Positions 7,967 through 16,777 of a stretch of DNA of 64,000 bases are shown piece after piece (the stretch's first letter is position 1; each line of letters starts with the position of its first letter). The stretch covers positions 62,001 to 126,000 of the forward strand of contig CAMYAO010000005.1 in NCBI GenBank assembly GCA_947253885.1, given 5' to 3'. This DNA comes from an uncultured Clostridium sp. Lineage in GTDB: Bacteria; Bacillota; Clostridia; Lachnospirales; Lachnospiraceae. The notes beneath the pieces are model-generated. The model had not been told where the DNA came from. It did no database searches and saw nothing but the letters and a program-made list of their open reading frames with translations. A program made the translations under genes and the position numbers.

Positions 7967-8497
7967 TTATTTATATATCCTCCATTTTACAGAATGGCGT
8001 TTTGCAAAATTGATAAGGTTCGAATTTTTTTTTGCATAAATTGTTCCTTTAAAATTTTCAAAACAGCTTTCCCTAATCTCTTTTACATCTCCTTTAAATA
8101 AAATAACCTTCAAATTTTTGCAGTTCCCAAACTCAATATCTTCCATATGTTGAATTGTCTTTGGCACTATGATTTTTTTTATTTCCTGATGCCATGCATG
8201 ACTTGTTCCGCCCAAACCCGTAACCTTGTGACCATCTAAACTGTCGGGTATTTCTACCAAGGACTTATCACGTTTATTATAGCTGATAATTCTACAATTT
8301 CCATCTTTCAGCACATAATAGGAATATCTGTTATCCTTGGACACCTTAACTTCTGATACCCCGTTCGGAAACCCTGTTTCTGATTCTACATACTGACTTT
8401 TGTGGTTTTTATGGAGTATATAATTTCCTATAAAGGATCCTCCAAGCAATACTATCATACAGCCTGCCAGAATTCCCAAATATCTCTTTTTACCCAT
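7967..8497 (-). CDS. Membrane-anchored leucine-rich-repeat (BspA-like) protein
   Basis: A 176-residue protein with one N-terminal membrane segment (LGILAGCMIVLLGGSFIGNYIL, positions about 6-27) and an extracellular remainder containing BspA-type leucine-rich repeat units: IPDSLDGHKVTGLGG, IKKIIVPKTIQHMEDIEFGNCKNLKVI and VKEIRESCFENFKG. Such repeats usually mediate protein or surface binding. It starts directly at the stop of the ABC ATPase gene (1-nt step) and closes the secreted-protein/ABC module, so a role as an accessory or immunity-like partner is inferred from context only. Confidence 0.7.
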   Translation of the reverse strand: MGKKRYLGILAGCMIVLLGGSFIGNYILHKNHKSQYVESETGFPNGVSEVKVSKDNRYSYYVLKDGNCRIISYNKRDKSLVEIPDSLDGHKVTGLGGTSHAWHQEIKKIIVPKTIQHMEDIEFGNCKNLKVILFKGDVKEIRESCFENFKGTIYAKKNSNLINFAKRHSVKWRIYK

Positions 8498-9118
8498 TTA
8501 TAACTCCAATCTTCCATTCTTTATATGGAGAATTTCATCACACAACTCCTGCAAATCACCTTTGTTATGTGTAGCTATCACAATACAAGCTCCTCTCTCT
8601 CTTTCTCCTTTCAACAGCTTATATACTAAACTTATCCCCTCTTCATCTAATGCATTCATAGGTTCATCTAATAAGATTAGGTTCGGATGCTCAAAAACTG
8701 CCTGTGCGATATTAAGACGTTGATTCATCCCTAAAGAAAACTTTTTAACATCTTTTTGTGTTTCTAATCCTACCTGCTCCAATACCTCTTTGATGTCTTC
8801 CTCCGTAGCAACCTTCTTTATAGACGACAGATATTTGAGGTTTTCAAAAGCCGTCAGATAAGGTAACATTCTCATATTTTCAATAAGTATTCCGATGCTT
8901 GACGGAAAACGAACATCCTTGTACAACTCTTTCCCCTCTGCTATCACAATTCCCTCGGTCGGTTTGATCAATCCGGCTAACGCTCTCAACAACATAGTTT
9001 TGCCGGATCCGTTCCTTCCGTACAAGCCATATATATTCCCGGGCTTAAATGTATAACTGACATGATCTAATACCATTTGTTTTTTTAAATATTTTGTTAC
9101 ATTCTCCAATTGATACAT
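8498..9118 (-). CDS. ABC transporter ATP-binding protein of the secreted-protein module
   Basis: A 206-residue stand-alone ATPase with Walker A GRNGSGKT, signature FSLGMNQRLNIA (an LGMNQR variant) and Walker B LILLDEPMNALD, followed by IATHNKGDL. This is the arrangement of ABC-2/bacitracin-type exporters, in which the ATPase pairs with separate membrane proteins. It sits after three membrane-protein genes with 11 nt spacing, and probably energises them. Confidence 0.9.
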   Translation of the reverse strand: MYQLENVTKYLKKQMVLDHVSYTFKPGNIYGLYGRNGSGKTMLLRALAGLIKPTEGIVIAEGKELYKDVRFPSSIGILIENMRMLPYLTAFENLKYLSSIKKVATEEDIKEVLEQVGLETQKDVKKFSLGMNQRLNIAQAVFEHPNLILLDEPMNALDEEGISLVYKLLKGERERGACIVIATHNKGDLQELCDEILHIKNGRLEL

Positions 9119-9129
9119 CTCATACTCTC

Positions 9130-9822
9130 CTATATATAATCCATTTTTTTCATCTTGGACTGTGTAAATTTATAAACAATTCCCTGCAAAAGCAGAATCC
9201 AAATTAAAAATCCAAATTTAATGACAAACGTTCCATCTTTATAATTCCAAATATAATCTGCTGTCCATAATCCCGGCAGACAAATCAAAGACAACCAAAA
9301 ACTGCCATACCACCCGATTACACTGGATATAAGCATATAAATCAGTATTCCTACATCTGCAAGTCCTTCTGAAATATAAAAGGATAGAACCAATTTCATA
9401 CTTCCCAATATGACCATGATTGCTATATTGATAAATACGTTCCAAATTATACCGAAAGAAAATGCTTTTGTCCCAAATAATACCAGATTAACTGCTAAAT
9501 GGAAAAATCCGAAACAAGAACAAGTCAAAATCATTCTTTTGTAAATCCCTCCTATTACCTTTGAAACGCTTCCTCTCCTTACTACAACGACAATCTGCTC
9601 TCTTATACAGATTTGCTGGCAGTCCAAAAACAGCAGCAATTGAAAAATATACGGAAGAAGTATTATCATGGCTCTCACAATCGGATATTCCTCCTCCGGC
9701 ACTCTCCTTCCTATCCCGATAATTCCTTCATATGCTCCGAATTCTCCCATGAATTTTTTTAACAAAAACCCTTGTAATACATAAATAGCTAATACAAACA
9801 ACACCTCTCTCTTTTTTTTCAT
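9130..9822 (-). CDS. Integral membrane protein, putative ABC permease subunit
   Basis: A 230-residue hydrophobic protein with about six predicted membrane spans, starting EVLFVLAIYVLQGFLL and ending in a basic tail (FTQSKMKKMDYI). No family motif is recognisable. It abuts the preceding membrane-protein gene (stop and start touch) and is followed by the ATPase gene, so it is probably one of the permease subunits. Weak similarity in layout to its two neighbours suggests a diverged set, but this was not measured. Confidence 0.65.
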   Translation of the reverse strand: MKKKREVLFVLAIYVLQGFLLKKFMGEFGAYEGIIGIGRRVPEEEYPIVRAMIILLPYIFQLLLFLDCQQICIREQIVVVVRRGSVSKVIGGIYKRMILTCSCFGFFHLAVNLVLFGTKAFSFGIIWNVFINIAIMVILGSMKLVLSFYISEGLADVGILIYMLISSVIGWYGSFWLSLICLPGLWTADYIWNYKDGTFVIKFGFLIWILLLQGIVYKFTQSKMKKMDYI

Positions 9823-10539
9823 TTAAATGAAATCCTCCTTTTTTAGCATATATAAAAATACGCTGTATACAAATAGAATAGAAATCACCACTTTAAAAAA
9901 AGAGACGGAAACTGTCTCAACTGCTAAGTTATTATAAGATACGATATGTATAGGCAACTCTCGCACAGGAGTCCAGAATTCTGTCAATTTTGCCAAAAAA
10001 AACATTCCTGCCGATATAAGAATCGTAACTCCCTGTGGGATACCGATTGAAAACCGCAATGATAATAATTCGCAAACCCCAAATAAAAGCACAAGATATC
10101 CGGCTACAATTAAAATTTGAGTAATCTCCAATTTCATATAGAAAGTTGTAAAAAAATCTCTGCTTCCGACCAGCGGAAGATATATCAAACTAACCGCCTC
10201 ATATACAGTTGTAGTGGCAAGTGCCAGCACAAGCCCTTTGCGGAAGCGTTGTTTAAAATAGTCTTTTATGTCCTGATAGCGAATGATTTCATGTAATTGC
10301 ACCTGTCCCACTAATTTTGCCTGTAAAATCAGATATACACTGGTTAGTATGATAGGATATGCCACTTCCCTACGATACGGTCCCAGATAAATGATTTTCA
10401 CAAAATCCTGCAGGCTGAGCATTCCGATTTTATAATAATATAAATAGCTGGGCAATGTTGTTTTCAAACTGAAAAACACAAACGGCACCAATGCAACTAA
10501 ACAATAGCTAATCCATTTTAGATTGATTTTTCTTTTCAT
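9823..10539 (-). CDS. Integral membrane protein, putative ABC permease subunit
   Basis: About 238 residues with roughly six predicted membrane spans, from WISYCLVALVPFVFFSL to VVISILFVYSVFLYML. No recognised domain. The ATG at 10539 follows AGGTGGAATTT and is preferred over the GTG at 10548. It overlaps the 3' end of the upstream membrane-protein gene by about 30 nt, so translation is coupled. Role as a transporter subunit is inferred from the adjacent ATPase. Confidence 0.65.
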   Translation of the reverse strand: MKRKINLKWISYCLVALVPFVFFSLKTTLPSYLYYYKIGMLSLQDFVKIIYLGPYRREVAYPIILTSVYLILQAKLVGQVQLHEIIRYQDIKDYFKQRFRKGLVLALATTTVYEAVSLIYLPLVGSRDFFTTFYMKLEITQILIVAGYLVLLFGVCELLSLRFSIGIPQGVTILISAGMFFLAKLTEFWTPVRELPIHIVSYNNLAVETVSVSFFKVVISILFVYSVFLYMLKKEDFI

Positions 10540-11284
10540 AAATTCCACCTGCTATAATAAAAAACATGTAAATTGCCAAAGAAATTCCACCTACCACTTT
10601 ACAGTCTAATATACTGTATTCACAAAATGGCTGAAACAAAATTGCCAGAGACGGTCGCATCGTTAAAGGGACTAACCAAATCAACAACGTCAAACCATAT
10701 ACAATTTTTCTATCTTTCAATACGACAGAAAAGGCAGAGCCAACTGCAGAAATCAATCCTCCAAAAAGAGCAAACAGCAAGAGATATATAAAGTATGTCA
10801 TGATTTGATGTGTATTCATCCAGTTTGCAAGATCATCTTTTGCAAAAAAAGTGCCAAGTGTCCCCTTTCCTCCGTGAAATAAAATCACAGAGGATAGCCA
10901 GTTAAGTCCCAATCCTCCAAAAATCAAGACAAATCCACCTAAAAAGCTTTTTAGCGTATGCATGACATAATAATTATCTTTTTTTCCCCTTACCAGAAAA
11001 CAAGCCTTATAATGCAATTTGTTGTCCTCTAAAATGTTTTCTGAAAACAAAACCAAAAGATATAATGGCATAAACCAAATGTAGATTATTTGCAGTACAT
11101 GACCGTTTCCAACTGTGGAAAGAGATAAAAAAGCAGCCATTTCCGGCTTATAAATTTCAGCTCCTTCTATTACTCTTTTTATCTGCAACAGTAATTCAAC
11201 AGATGGCAAAAAAAGCAACACCAAGGCTATCACATATCTTGCTTTGTGAAAAAAAATTCTATGAAAAATCATTTTTATATTCAT
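10508..11284 (-). CDS. Integral membrane protein, putative ABC permease subunit
   Basis: About 258 residues with six or so membrane segments, beginning MNIKMIFHRIFFHKARYVIALVL in the style of ABC-2 permeases (basic amphipathic start, then TM1), with a long extracytoplasmic loop before YLLVLFSENIL. The ATG at 11284 has GGGGAAG upstream; the TTG at 11314 is less likely. It is the first membrane gene downstream of the secreted small protein, separated by a 183-nt gap that begins with a hairpin. Confidence 0.65.
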   Translation of the reverse strand: MNIKMIFHRIFFHKARYVIALVLLFLPSVELLLQIKRVIEGAEIYKPEMAAFLSLSTVGNGHVLQIIYIWFMPLYLLVLFSENILEDNKLHYKACFLVRGKKDNYYVMHTLKSFLGGFVLIFGGLGLNWLSSVILFHGGKGTLGTFFAKDDLANWMNTHQIMTYFIYLLLFALFGGLISAVGSAFSVVLKDRKIVYGLTLLIWLVPLTMRPSLAILFQPFCEYSILDCKVVGGISLAIYMFFIIAGGIYEKKNQSKMD

Positions 11285-11460
11285 TGTCTTCCCCAATCCA
11301 ATAGAAGGCGGCAATCAACCGCCCTCCTCTCACAGTACAGTACTTCTCATTTCGTATACGTTGCTTTCAGCCATTGATATGCACTGTAATATTGTAGCAG
11401 TCCGATTTGTCATCCTAACTTTTGATAAATAGAAACATAAACTATTGAATGTACACCAAA

Positions 11461-11489
11461 AGAAAGCTAGAGAAATCTCTAGCTTTCTT
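11461..11489. terminator. Hairpin after the secreted-protein gene
   Basis: AGAAAGCTAGAGA and its exact complement form a 13-bp stem with a minimal loop; on the minus strand it is followed by TTTTGG. The tail is short, so it may be a leaky terminator that sets a high ratio of the secreted protein over the transporter subunits. Confidence 0.65.
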
Positions 11490-11497
11490 CCTAACTA

Positions 11498-11926
11498 TTA
11501 ACGTTCCTCATCCCAATAACCGGAAACATGGCATCCATCTGCATTATTATTTTCCGCTCCTAATGCTACATACCTCTTACTGGCACTATTGTATGCAGAA
11601 AACCAACGATCACCTGTTCCTTGTTGAATTGTATGTGCTGGCGATACTTTCTTGTGCCCTGATACCTGACTAGAGGCAAGCCAAAAAGTGGCTGCACATC
11701 CCGTCCCCTCACTATTATATGCAAAATTTACCATCCATGGGTCAGTTCCCACCGTTGCCTCTCTATATTTCTCAGTGTTCTTTGAAGTATAGCTATTTGC
11801 ATGACCCGGTCTTAATCGAAAATCAAATGCATAATGGTTTACCTTTGCTAAAGCAGGCACCATACTAATCGAAAAAATTGATATCGATAAAGCCAATACC
11901 ATGAATCTCTTTACTCGTCTTCTCAT
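11498..11926 (-). CDS. Secreted small protein (candidate bacteriocin-like or DUF2712-like peptide)
   Basis: A 142-residue precursor with a clear Sec signal peptide: RRRVKRF, a hydrophobic core ending VPALA, and likely cleavage after ALA (about residue 27). The mature part, about 115 residues, is rich in Ser, Asn, Tyr and Trp and has two cysteines (C77 and C132) that could form a disulfide. Patterns such as FDFRLRPGHANSY and GYWDEER resemble small secreted proteins found beside bacteriocin-type ABC genes (DUF2712, lactococcin 972-like), but I cannot confirm a family. It has its own strong promoter and RBS GAGGAAGA, and precedes a dedicated transporter module. Confidence 0.65.
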   Translation of the reverse strand: MRRRVKRFMVLALSISIFSISMVPALAKVNHYAFDFRLRPGHANSYTSKNTEKYREATVGTDPWMVNFAYNSEGTGCAATFWLASSQVSGHKKVSPAHTIQQGTGDRWFSAYNSASKRYVALGAENNNADGCHVSGYWDEER

Positions 11927-11989
11927 ATTCTTCCTCTTGCATTCAAAAATAGCATTAATAAAGTATCATTTAACAATATATTTTTTTAT

Positions 11990-12017
11990 ATTATATCATT
12001 ATTTATCTTTTTTGCAA
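11990..12017 (-). promoter_or_regulatory. Promoter of the secreted-protein gene
   Basis: TTGCAA (12017-12012), a 16-nt spacer and a perfect TATAAT (11995-11990) lie about 64 nt before the start codon, in an AT-rich stretch. This separates the module from the ABC exporter operon upstream. Confidence 0.75.
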
Positions 12018-12070
12018 ATAGTATATACAATTAACTTTTGCTGTCTCTTCTTAGCTTTTGCTACCTCTCC

Positions 12071-13810
12071 TTATACTTCTACCTTCCAGCTGACTGCCTG
12101 CCCCCTTTCTCCTATAAATCTGGCATAAATTCCATCCTCCTGCAAGAGCTCCTGATGGGTTCCGTCCTGTACAATCCTTCCCTGATTGAGCACAAGAATT
12201 CGATCTGCGTTTCGTACCGTTTTCAGACGATGTGCAATCATAAAAATCGTTTTATTTCTTGTCAGCTCTTCTATTGCCTGAACCAACTCCCTTTCATTTT
12301 CCGGATCTACGTTTGCTGTTGCCTCGTCTAAAATTATAATCGGTGCATCCTTCATAATAGCCCTTGCAATGGAAATTCGCTGTTTCTCTCCACCGGAAAG
12401 AGACGCACCGCCCTCTCCGATTACCGTCTCATATCCATCCGGAAGCTCCATGATAAATTCATGGCAGCAGGCTTTTTTTGCTACTTCCATCACTTCTTCA
12501 ATAGATGCCTCCGGCTTTCCAAAGCGAATATTATTGGCAATTGTATCTTGGAATAAATACACATTTTGAAACACAAAGCTGAAATTTTTCATCAGACTGT
12601 CCATGCTGTAGCTTCGAATATCCTGTCCTCCCAGCTGAATAGAGCCTTTTTGCACATCCCAAAACCTTGCAAGGAGATGACAAAAGGTAGTCTTTCCGCT
12701 TCCGGACGGTCCTACAATTGCCGTAGTAGTTCGTTCCGGGATTTCAACAGATATATCTTTTAAAATCGGCTGCTGATCATAGCAAAAAGTAACATGATCC
12801 ACCTTTATCGAATGATTCTCCGGTGTCATATCCATGCCTTCAATATCCATCGGCTCAATATTCAAAATATCCATGGCATAATCCACACTTTTTGACACGA
12901 TACGAAGCAAGGCGGAAAAGCTTCCGGCAGTCTCCAGATTAGTATAAATCATAAAGGAACAAATCATCATCATAATTGTAATTTCCAACTCCATTGTTCT
13001 TTGCAGAAAAAACCATATTGAGCACATCGTCATCCCGACACCGATCAGTTTTGTCACAAGGCTCTGCAGCCCCATAAAAGGTATACTTCGATACTCCATT
13101 GCAGTATTGATCCTGACATTTTCTCCGATTACACGATGCAGCTCTTTTGACTTTTCGCCTACCAGATTATACTGCTTCACTTCCGCAATCCCCTGAATCT
13201 GCTCTAACACGTTTTCTACCAACCGGCTTTCATTTTCCATTTTTTCATCGGATATCGAACGTCCCATTTTTCGCATGCCGTAGTTTACTATAAAAAACAA
13301 CAGCATTCCGATCAATATAAATAATCCGATCCGAGGATCAAATATCATAATACAGATAAATATCCATGCCATGTTTAATAAGCCGCCGGTTACCAGCATA
13401 ACTACGCGGGTTGCAACATCTCCCAAAGCCTCCATTGTATTGGTTGTCACAGATGTAATAGAACCAAGACTTTTGGAATTGAAATATCCCATCGGTACAT
13501 ATCTCAGATGCTCTGCAATCTCAATCCTCTTTTTTGCCGTTGTCCCGTATCCTGCTTCTGTCTGAAGCATTGTGGACTTACTTCGTATCACTATATCCCC
13601 AATCACACTGATCAGCATGATTCCTACTGAAAGCAGAATCGTTTGTTCATCTACCGTATCCCTTACGATTCCCATTACCATCACTCCGATCGCCGGAATT
13701 TTCAATGCTTCAAAAAATGCCATTATTACTCCCAGTGCAATTGAAACTCGAAATTTCTTATGATTGTACTCATCCGAAAATCTCAAAAATTTGACTAACA
13801 CTTCGATCAT
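12071..13810 (-). CDS. ABC exporter half-transporter (second of an AraC-controlled pair)
   Basis: A 579-residue fused transmembrane-ATPase half-transporter. The ATPase has Walker A GPSGSGKTT, signature SLSGGEKQR, Walker B IIILDEATANVD with the catalytic Glu, and H-loop IAHRL. The six-span transmembrane domain occupies roughly residues 20-300. Its start overlaps the stop of the upstream half-transporter (ATGA), so both are made together and probably form a heterodimer. Pairs of this kind next to an AraC regulator resemble siderophore or drug transporters of the YbtP/YbtQ type; the substrate here is not known. Confidence 0.92.
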   Translation of the reverse strand: MIEVLVKFLRFSDEYNHKKFRVSIALGVIMAFFEALKIPAIGVMVMGIVRDTVDEQTILLSVGIMLISVIGDIVIRSKSTMLQTEAGYGTTAKKRIEIAEHLRYVPMGYFNSKSLGSITSVTTNTMEALGDVATRVVMLVTGGLLNMAWIFICIMIFDPRIGLFILIGMLLFFIVNYGMRKMGRSISDEKMENESRLVENVLEQIQGIAEVKQYNLVGEKSKELHRVIGENVRINTAMEYRSIPFMGLQSLVTKLIGVGMTMCSIWFFLQRTMELEITIMMMICSFMIYTNLETAGSFSALLRIVSKSVDYAMDILNIEPMDIEGMDMTPENHSIKVDHVTFCYDQQPILKDISVEIPERTTTAIVGPSGSGKTTFCHLLARFWDVQKGSIQLGGQDIRSYSMDSLMKNFSFVFQNVYLFQDTIANNIRFGKPEASIEEVMEVAKKACCHEFIMELPDGYETVIGEGGASLSGGEKQRISIARAIMKDAPIIILDEATANVDPENERELVQAIEELTRNKTIFMIAHRLKTVRNADRILVLNQGRIVQDGTHQELLQEDGIYARFIGERGQAVSWKVEV

Positions 13811-15567
13811 GCCGATACCTCCTCTCTATGGTCTTTTACCGAAATATGTGCCTCCCACATATTCTGATACAGACGATTGTTCTTCAACAACTCATTATGA
13901 GTCCCGATACCGTCGATTCTTCCGTCTTTTATAACACAAATCTGATCCGCATCCTTGATTGTAGACAGTCGATGTGCGATCACAATCAATGTTTTTCCTT
14001 TTACCAGCTTCGCTACAGAAGATTGAATAACTGCCTCATTCTCCGGATCTGTATAGGCAGTCGCCTCATCTAAAATAACAATCGGAGCGTTCGCCAGCAT
14101 TGCTCTTGCAATTGAAATACGCTGTCTTTCTCCTCCGGACAGATGTCCGCCGGATTCTCCAACTATCGTATCATACCCCTGTTCCAGCTCTGTGATAAAA
14201 GAATGGCAACCGCTCCGTTTTGCAATTTCCTCCACCTGTTCATCGGTTGCACTCTGATTTCCCATTCTGATATTCTCACGAACGCTTACATTAAACAGAT
14301 AATTATCCTGAGATACATAACTGATCATTTTATAATACTCTGTAAGAGGTATTTCTTTTATATCCATCCCTCCCAACGTAATGCTTCCCTCTTTTACATC
14401 CCAAAGCGATGCAATCAGCTTGGCAATTGTAGACTTCCCACTTCCGGACGGTCCTACAAAAGCAGTCATAGCCTCTTTTGGAACAGTCAGATCTATTCCG
14501 TGTAAAACTTCTGTTTCTTTATAAGAAAAACGCACTTGATGAAGCACTATCTCATGATTCTTCGGGGTATGATGCAACTGTTTCGCATGTAACTGTTCCG
14601 GAATAGATAAAATTCCGATAATTTCTCCGAATATTGTCTTTATTTTTGCCAGATCATCACTATATGACATTGCAGTAATCAGAGGAACCAACATTCCGAT
14701 TGACAGCATAATAATCAGAATGAATTTTTCGGCAGGCAGAGTTCCCTGCATATAAAACCATCCACCGAACGGAAGAATAAACAGCATGGTATATGGCAAC
14801 ACTACCATGGCAACACAGTGCTTCAAAATATGCTTTCTCATCCATTCAACAAAACAATCCGCACCTTCTTTTGCCGCCTGTACAAATTTATCATAAGAAG
14901 TCTTTGCTTTTCCGAATGCCTTGATTACTTCAATCCCGTGAATATATTCCACAGCAGTATCATTCAGTTTTTTTGTTTTTTCGATCGCATTCTGATAGTC
15001 CTCTGCATATCCTACAATCATCAGTAAATATGAAACCACTCCTATCGGTATTGTGATAAGAGATATCAAAGCCATTCTCCAATCCACCGTAAACAGATAG
15101 ATAAATATACATATCGGCACTAAAAGATTGGCACTGAACTCCGGTACAATATGTGCCAGCGTTGTTTCAATACTGTCCACTCTTTCTACAATGATATTTT
15201 TCAGACTTCCGGAAGGCAGATCTTTGACTCTTCCAAGCTCTACTTTTGCCAAATGTGCACAACTTCTCTCTCTTACTGCTCCTATAACGGAAAAAGTTGC
15301 CTTATGAGAACAAGTTGTTGAAATGGAATGGAACACTACACGAAGAAGCCAAAACAACGCCAATATGACTCCTTCTTTTACATATACATCCCAATCTCTT
15401 ACTCCGGACAGTAATTTACGAACCATATCCGCCATCACAAAATAAGGCCCCATAGAACATAGCACGCCGACAATTGCCAGAATAATAGACAGGATATAAT
15501 ACGATCTATATTCCCCTGCAAACTCCATGACCCATGACAGCGTGCTCTTTTTTCTTTCTTTCTTCAT
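13807..15567 (-). CDS. ABC exporter half-transporter (first of an AraC-controlled pair)
   Basis: A 586-residue fused half-transporter with six membrane spans in the first 300 residues, then Walker A GPSGSGKST, signature LSGGERQR, Walker B IVILDEATAYTD and H-loop IAHRLS. All catalytic residues are present. It follows the AraC gene by 2 nt and overlaps the second half-transporter by 4 nt. It is thus part of a three-gene regulator-exporter operon. Import of a metal chelate, as for YbtPQ-like proteins, cannot be excluded. Confidence 0.92.
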   Translation of the reverse strand: MKKERKKSTLSWVMEFAGEYRSYYILSIILAIVGVLCSMGPYFVMADMVRKLLSGVRDWDVYVKEGVILALFWLLRVVFHSISTTCSHKATFSVIGAVRERSCAHLAKVELGRVKDLPSGSLKNIIVERVDSIETTLAHIVPEFSANLLVPICIFIYLFTVDWRMALISLITIPIGVVSYLLMIVGYAEDYQNAIEKTKKLNDTAVEYIHGIEVIKAFGKAKTSYDKFVQAAKEGADCFVEWMRKHILKHCVAMVVLPYTMLFILPFGGWFYMQGTLPAEKFILIIMLSIGMLVPLITAMSYSDDLAKIKTIFGEIIGILSIPEQLHAKQLHHTPKNHEIVLHQVRFSYKETEVLHGIDLTVPKEAMTAFVGPSGSGKSTIAKLIASLWDVKEGSITLGGMDIKEIPLTEYYKMISYVSQDNYLFNVSVRENIRMGNQSATDEQVEEIAKRSGCHSFITELEQGYDTIVGESGGHLSGGERQRISIARAMLANAPIVILDEATAYTDPENEAVIQSSVAKLVKGKTLIVIAHRLSTIKDADQICVIKDGRIDGIGTHNELLKNNRLYQNMWEAHISVKDHREEVSA

Positions 15568-15569
15568 TA

Positions 15570-16520
15570 TTAAATCTCCCTCATCTGTCTTCGATATTCA
15601 ATCGGTGCCAGACCCACTTTCTTTTTAAAAGCACTTGCAAATTTCCCCTGATTGGCATATCCCACCTCTTGTGAAATATCCAAAATACTTAAATTCGATC
15701 TCTCCAAAAGGACTTTTGCCCGATCCATCTGCAGTTCCTTTCGGTATTCCGAGATGGTTTGCCCATACACCTCCCAAAAGTATTTTTTCAAAGAAGAAGG
15801 GCTCACTCCATACGCCTTTGCATAAATCTCAATAGAAGTATGCTCCTTTATATCCGACTCAATTTTGGCACTGACCGCTTTTACAATACGTCTCTGTCCT
15901 TTTGTCACAAAATGTTTTGTAGTATCTAACGGTACAAGTCCTTTCTTCAATCCAATCAGCAACTGAAGAGTTTGAAACCGAATCTGTTCTATTGTCCCTA
16001 TTCCTTCCAACAACTCCTCTACTATTTTTTTTGCCAGAAGCTTCCAGTCATCTGATGCGCTTCCGATAAAATGTCCCTGATCCGAACTGAAAAACGGTTG
16101 AAAAAAAGTCTCATTAATGCCAAACAGATCAAAATACGCTTTTTGTAATTCTGTTTTCTGAATTGTGATTTCCAATCCGTAATAATTTCCGGATGAAAAA
16201 ACCAAATCGGACTTCGGTGTATTCTGATCAACACTCACCCACTCTTTTTCCAAATAGACATAGCGATCGTTGATCAGTTCCACCTCACAGCGCCCCGATA
16301 TGCAATAGTTAATATGAATAATATCCAACGGAATGCTTTCCATACAGGCAAAACCGTTGGAATGGAAATCATTTACATAGACCTGAACCCCTTCAAACGG
16401 TTCTGCAAGATAGACGATTCCATATCCATATTCTTCTCCAAATATTATTTTCCTTGCCAAATGATTCCATGGCTCTGTTTGAACCTGATACGGCTCAAAG
16501 CAATCCGGAAGTTTTTTCAT
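15570..16520 (-). CDS. AraC-family transcriptional regulator
   Basis: About 316 residues: an N-terminal ligand-sensing region (cupin-like, with INYCISGRCEVELINDRYVY) and a C-terminal AraC DNA-binding domain with two helix-turn-helix units, AKAYGVSPSSLKKYFWEVYG and LSILDISQEVGYANQGKFASAFKKKVG, then APIEYRR. The ATG at 16520 lies 9 nt after AGGAGGAG. It leads the operon with the two ABC half-transporters and probably activates it in response to the transported compound. Confidence 0.9.
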   Translation of the reverse strand: MKKLPDCFEPYQVQTEPWNHLARKIIFGEEYGYGIVYLAEPFEGVQVYVNDFHSNGFACMESIPLDIIHINYCISGRCEVELINDRYVYLEKEWVSVDQNTPKSDLVFSSGNYYGLEITIQKTELQKAYFDLFGINETFFQPFFSSDQGHFIGSASDDWKLLAKKIVEELLEGIGTIEQIRFQTLQLLIGLKKGLVPLDTTKHFVTKGQRRIVKAVSAKIESDIKEHTSIEIYAKAYGVSPSSLKKYFWEVYGQTISEYRKELQMDRAKVLLERSNLSILDISQEVGYANQGKFASAFKKKVGLAPIEYRRQMREI

Positions 16521-16712
16521 TTCTTCCAACTCCTCCTAATATATAGTTTGTACTATCTAACCCAAATTCAGTATAACATGATATATTTTTATCTCTCTAC
16601 TCTTTTTGTGTATTTTGAATCCATCTGACATTGAACTGTCAAAGATACGATACTTGCCAAAACTCAAAAATATGATATAGATACTTTCAAAAAGAAGTCT
16701 TTCCCGACAACA

Positions 16713-16759
16713 AAGAAGCCGCCTCCGTCACACATCTGTGTGACGAAGACGGCTTCTTC
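16713..16759. terminator. Terminator after nfnB, shared with the AraC side
   Basis: AAGAAGCCG and CGGCTTCTT flank an inner stem GTCACACA/TGTGTGAC, giving a long hairpin just after nfnB. The tail TCCTTTTCTT on the + strand is moderate; on the minus strand the tail is TTTGTTG. Confidence 0.7.
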
Positions 16760-16777
16760 CTTTTCTTATGTAATTAT

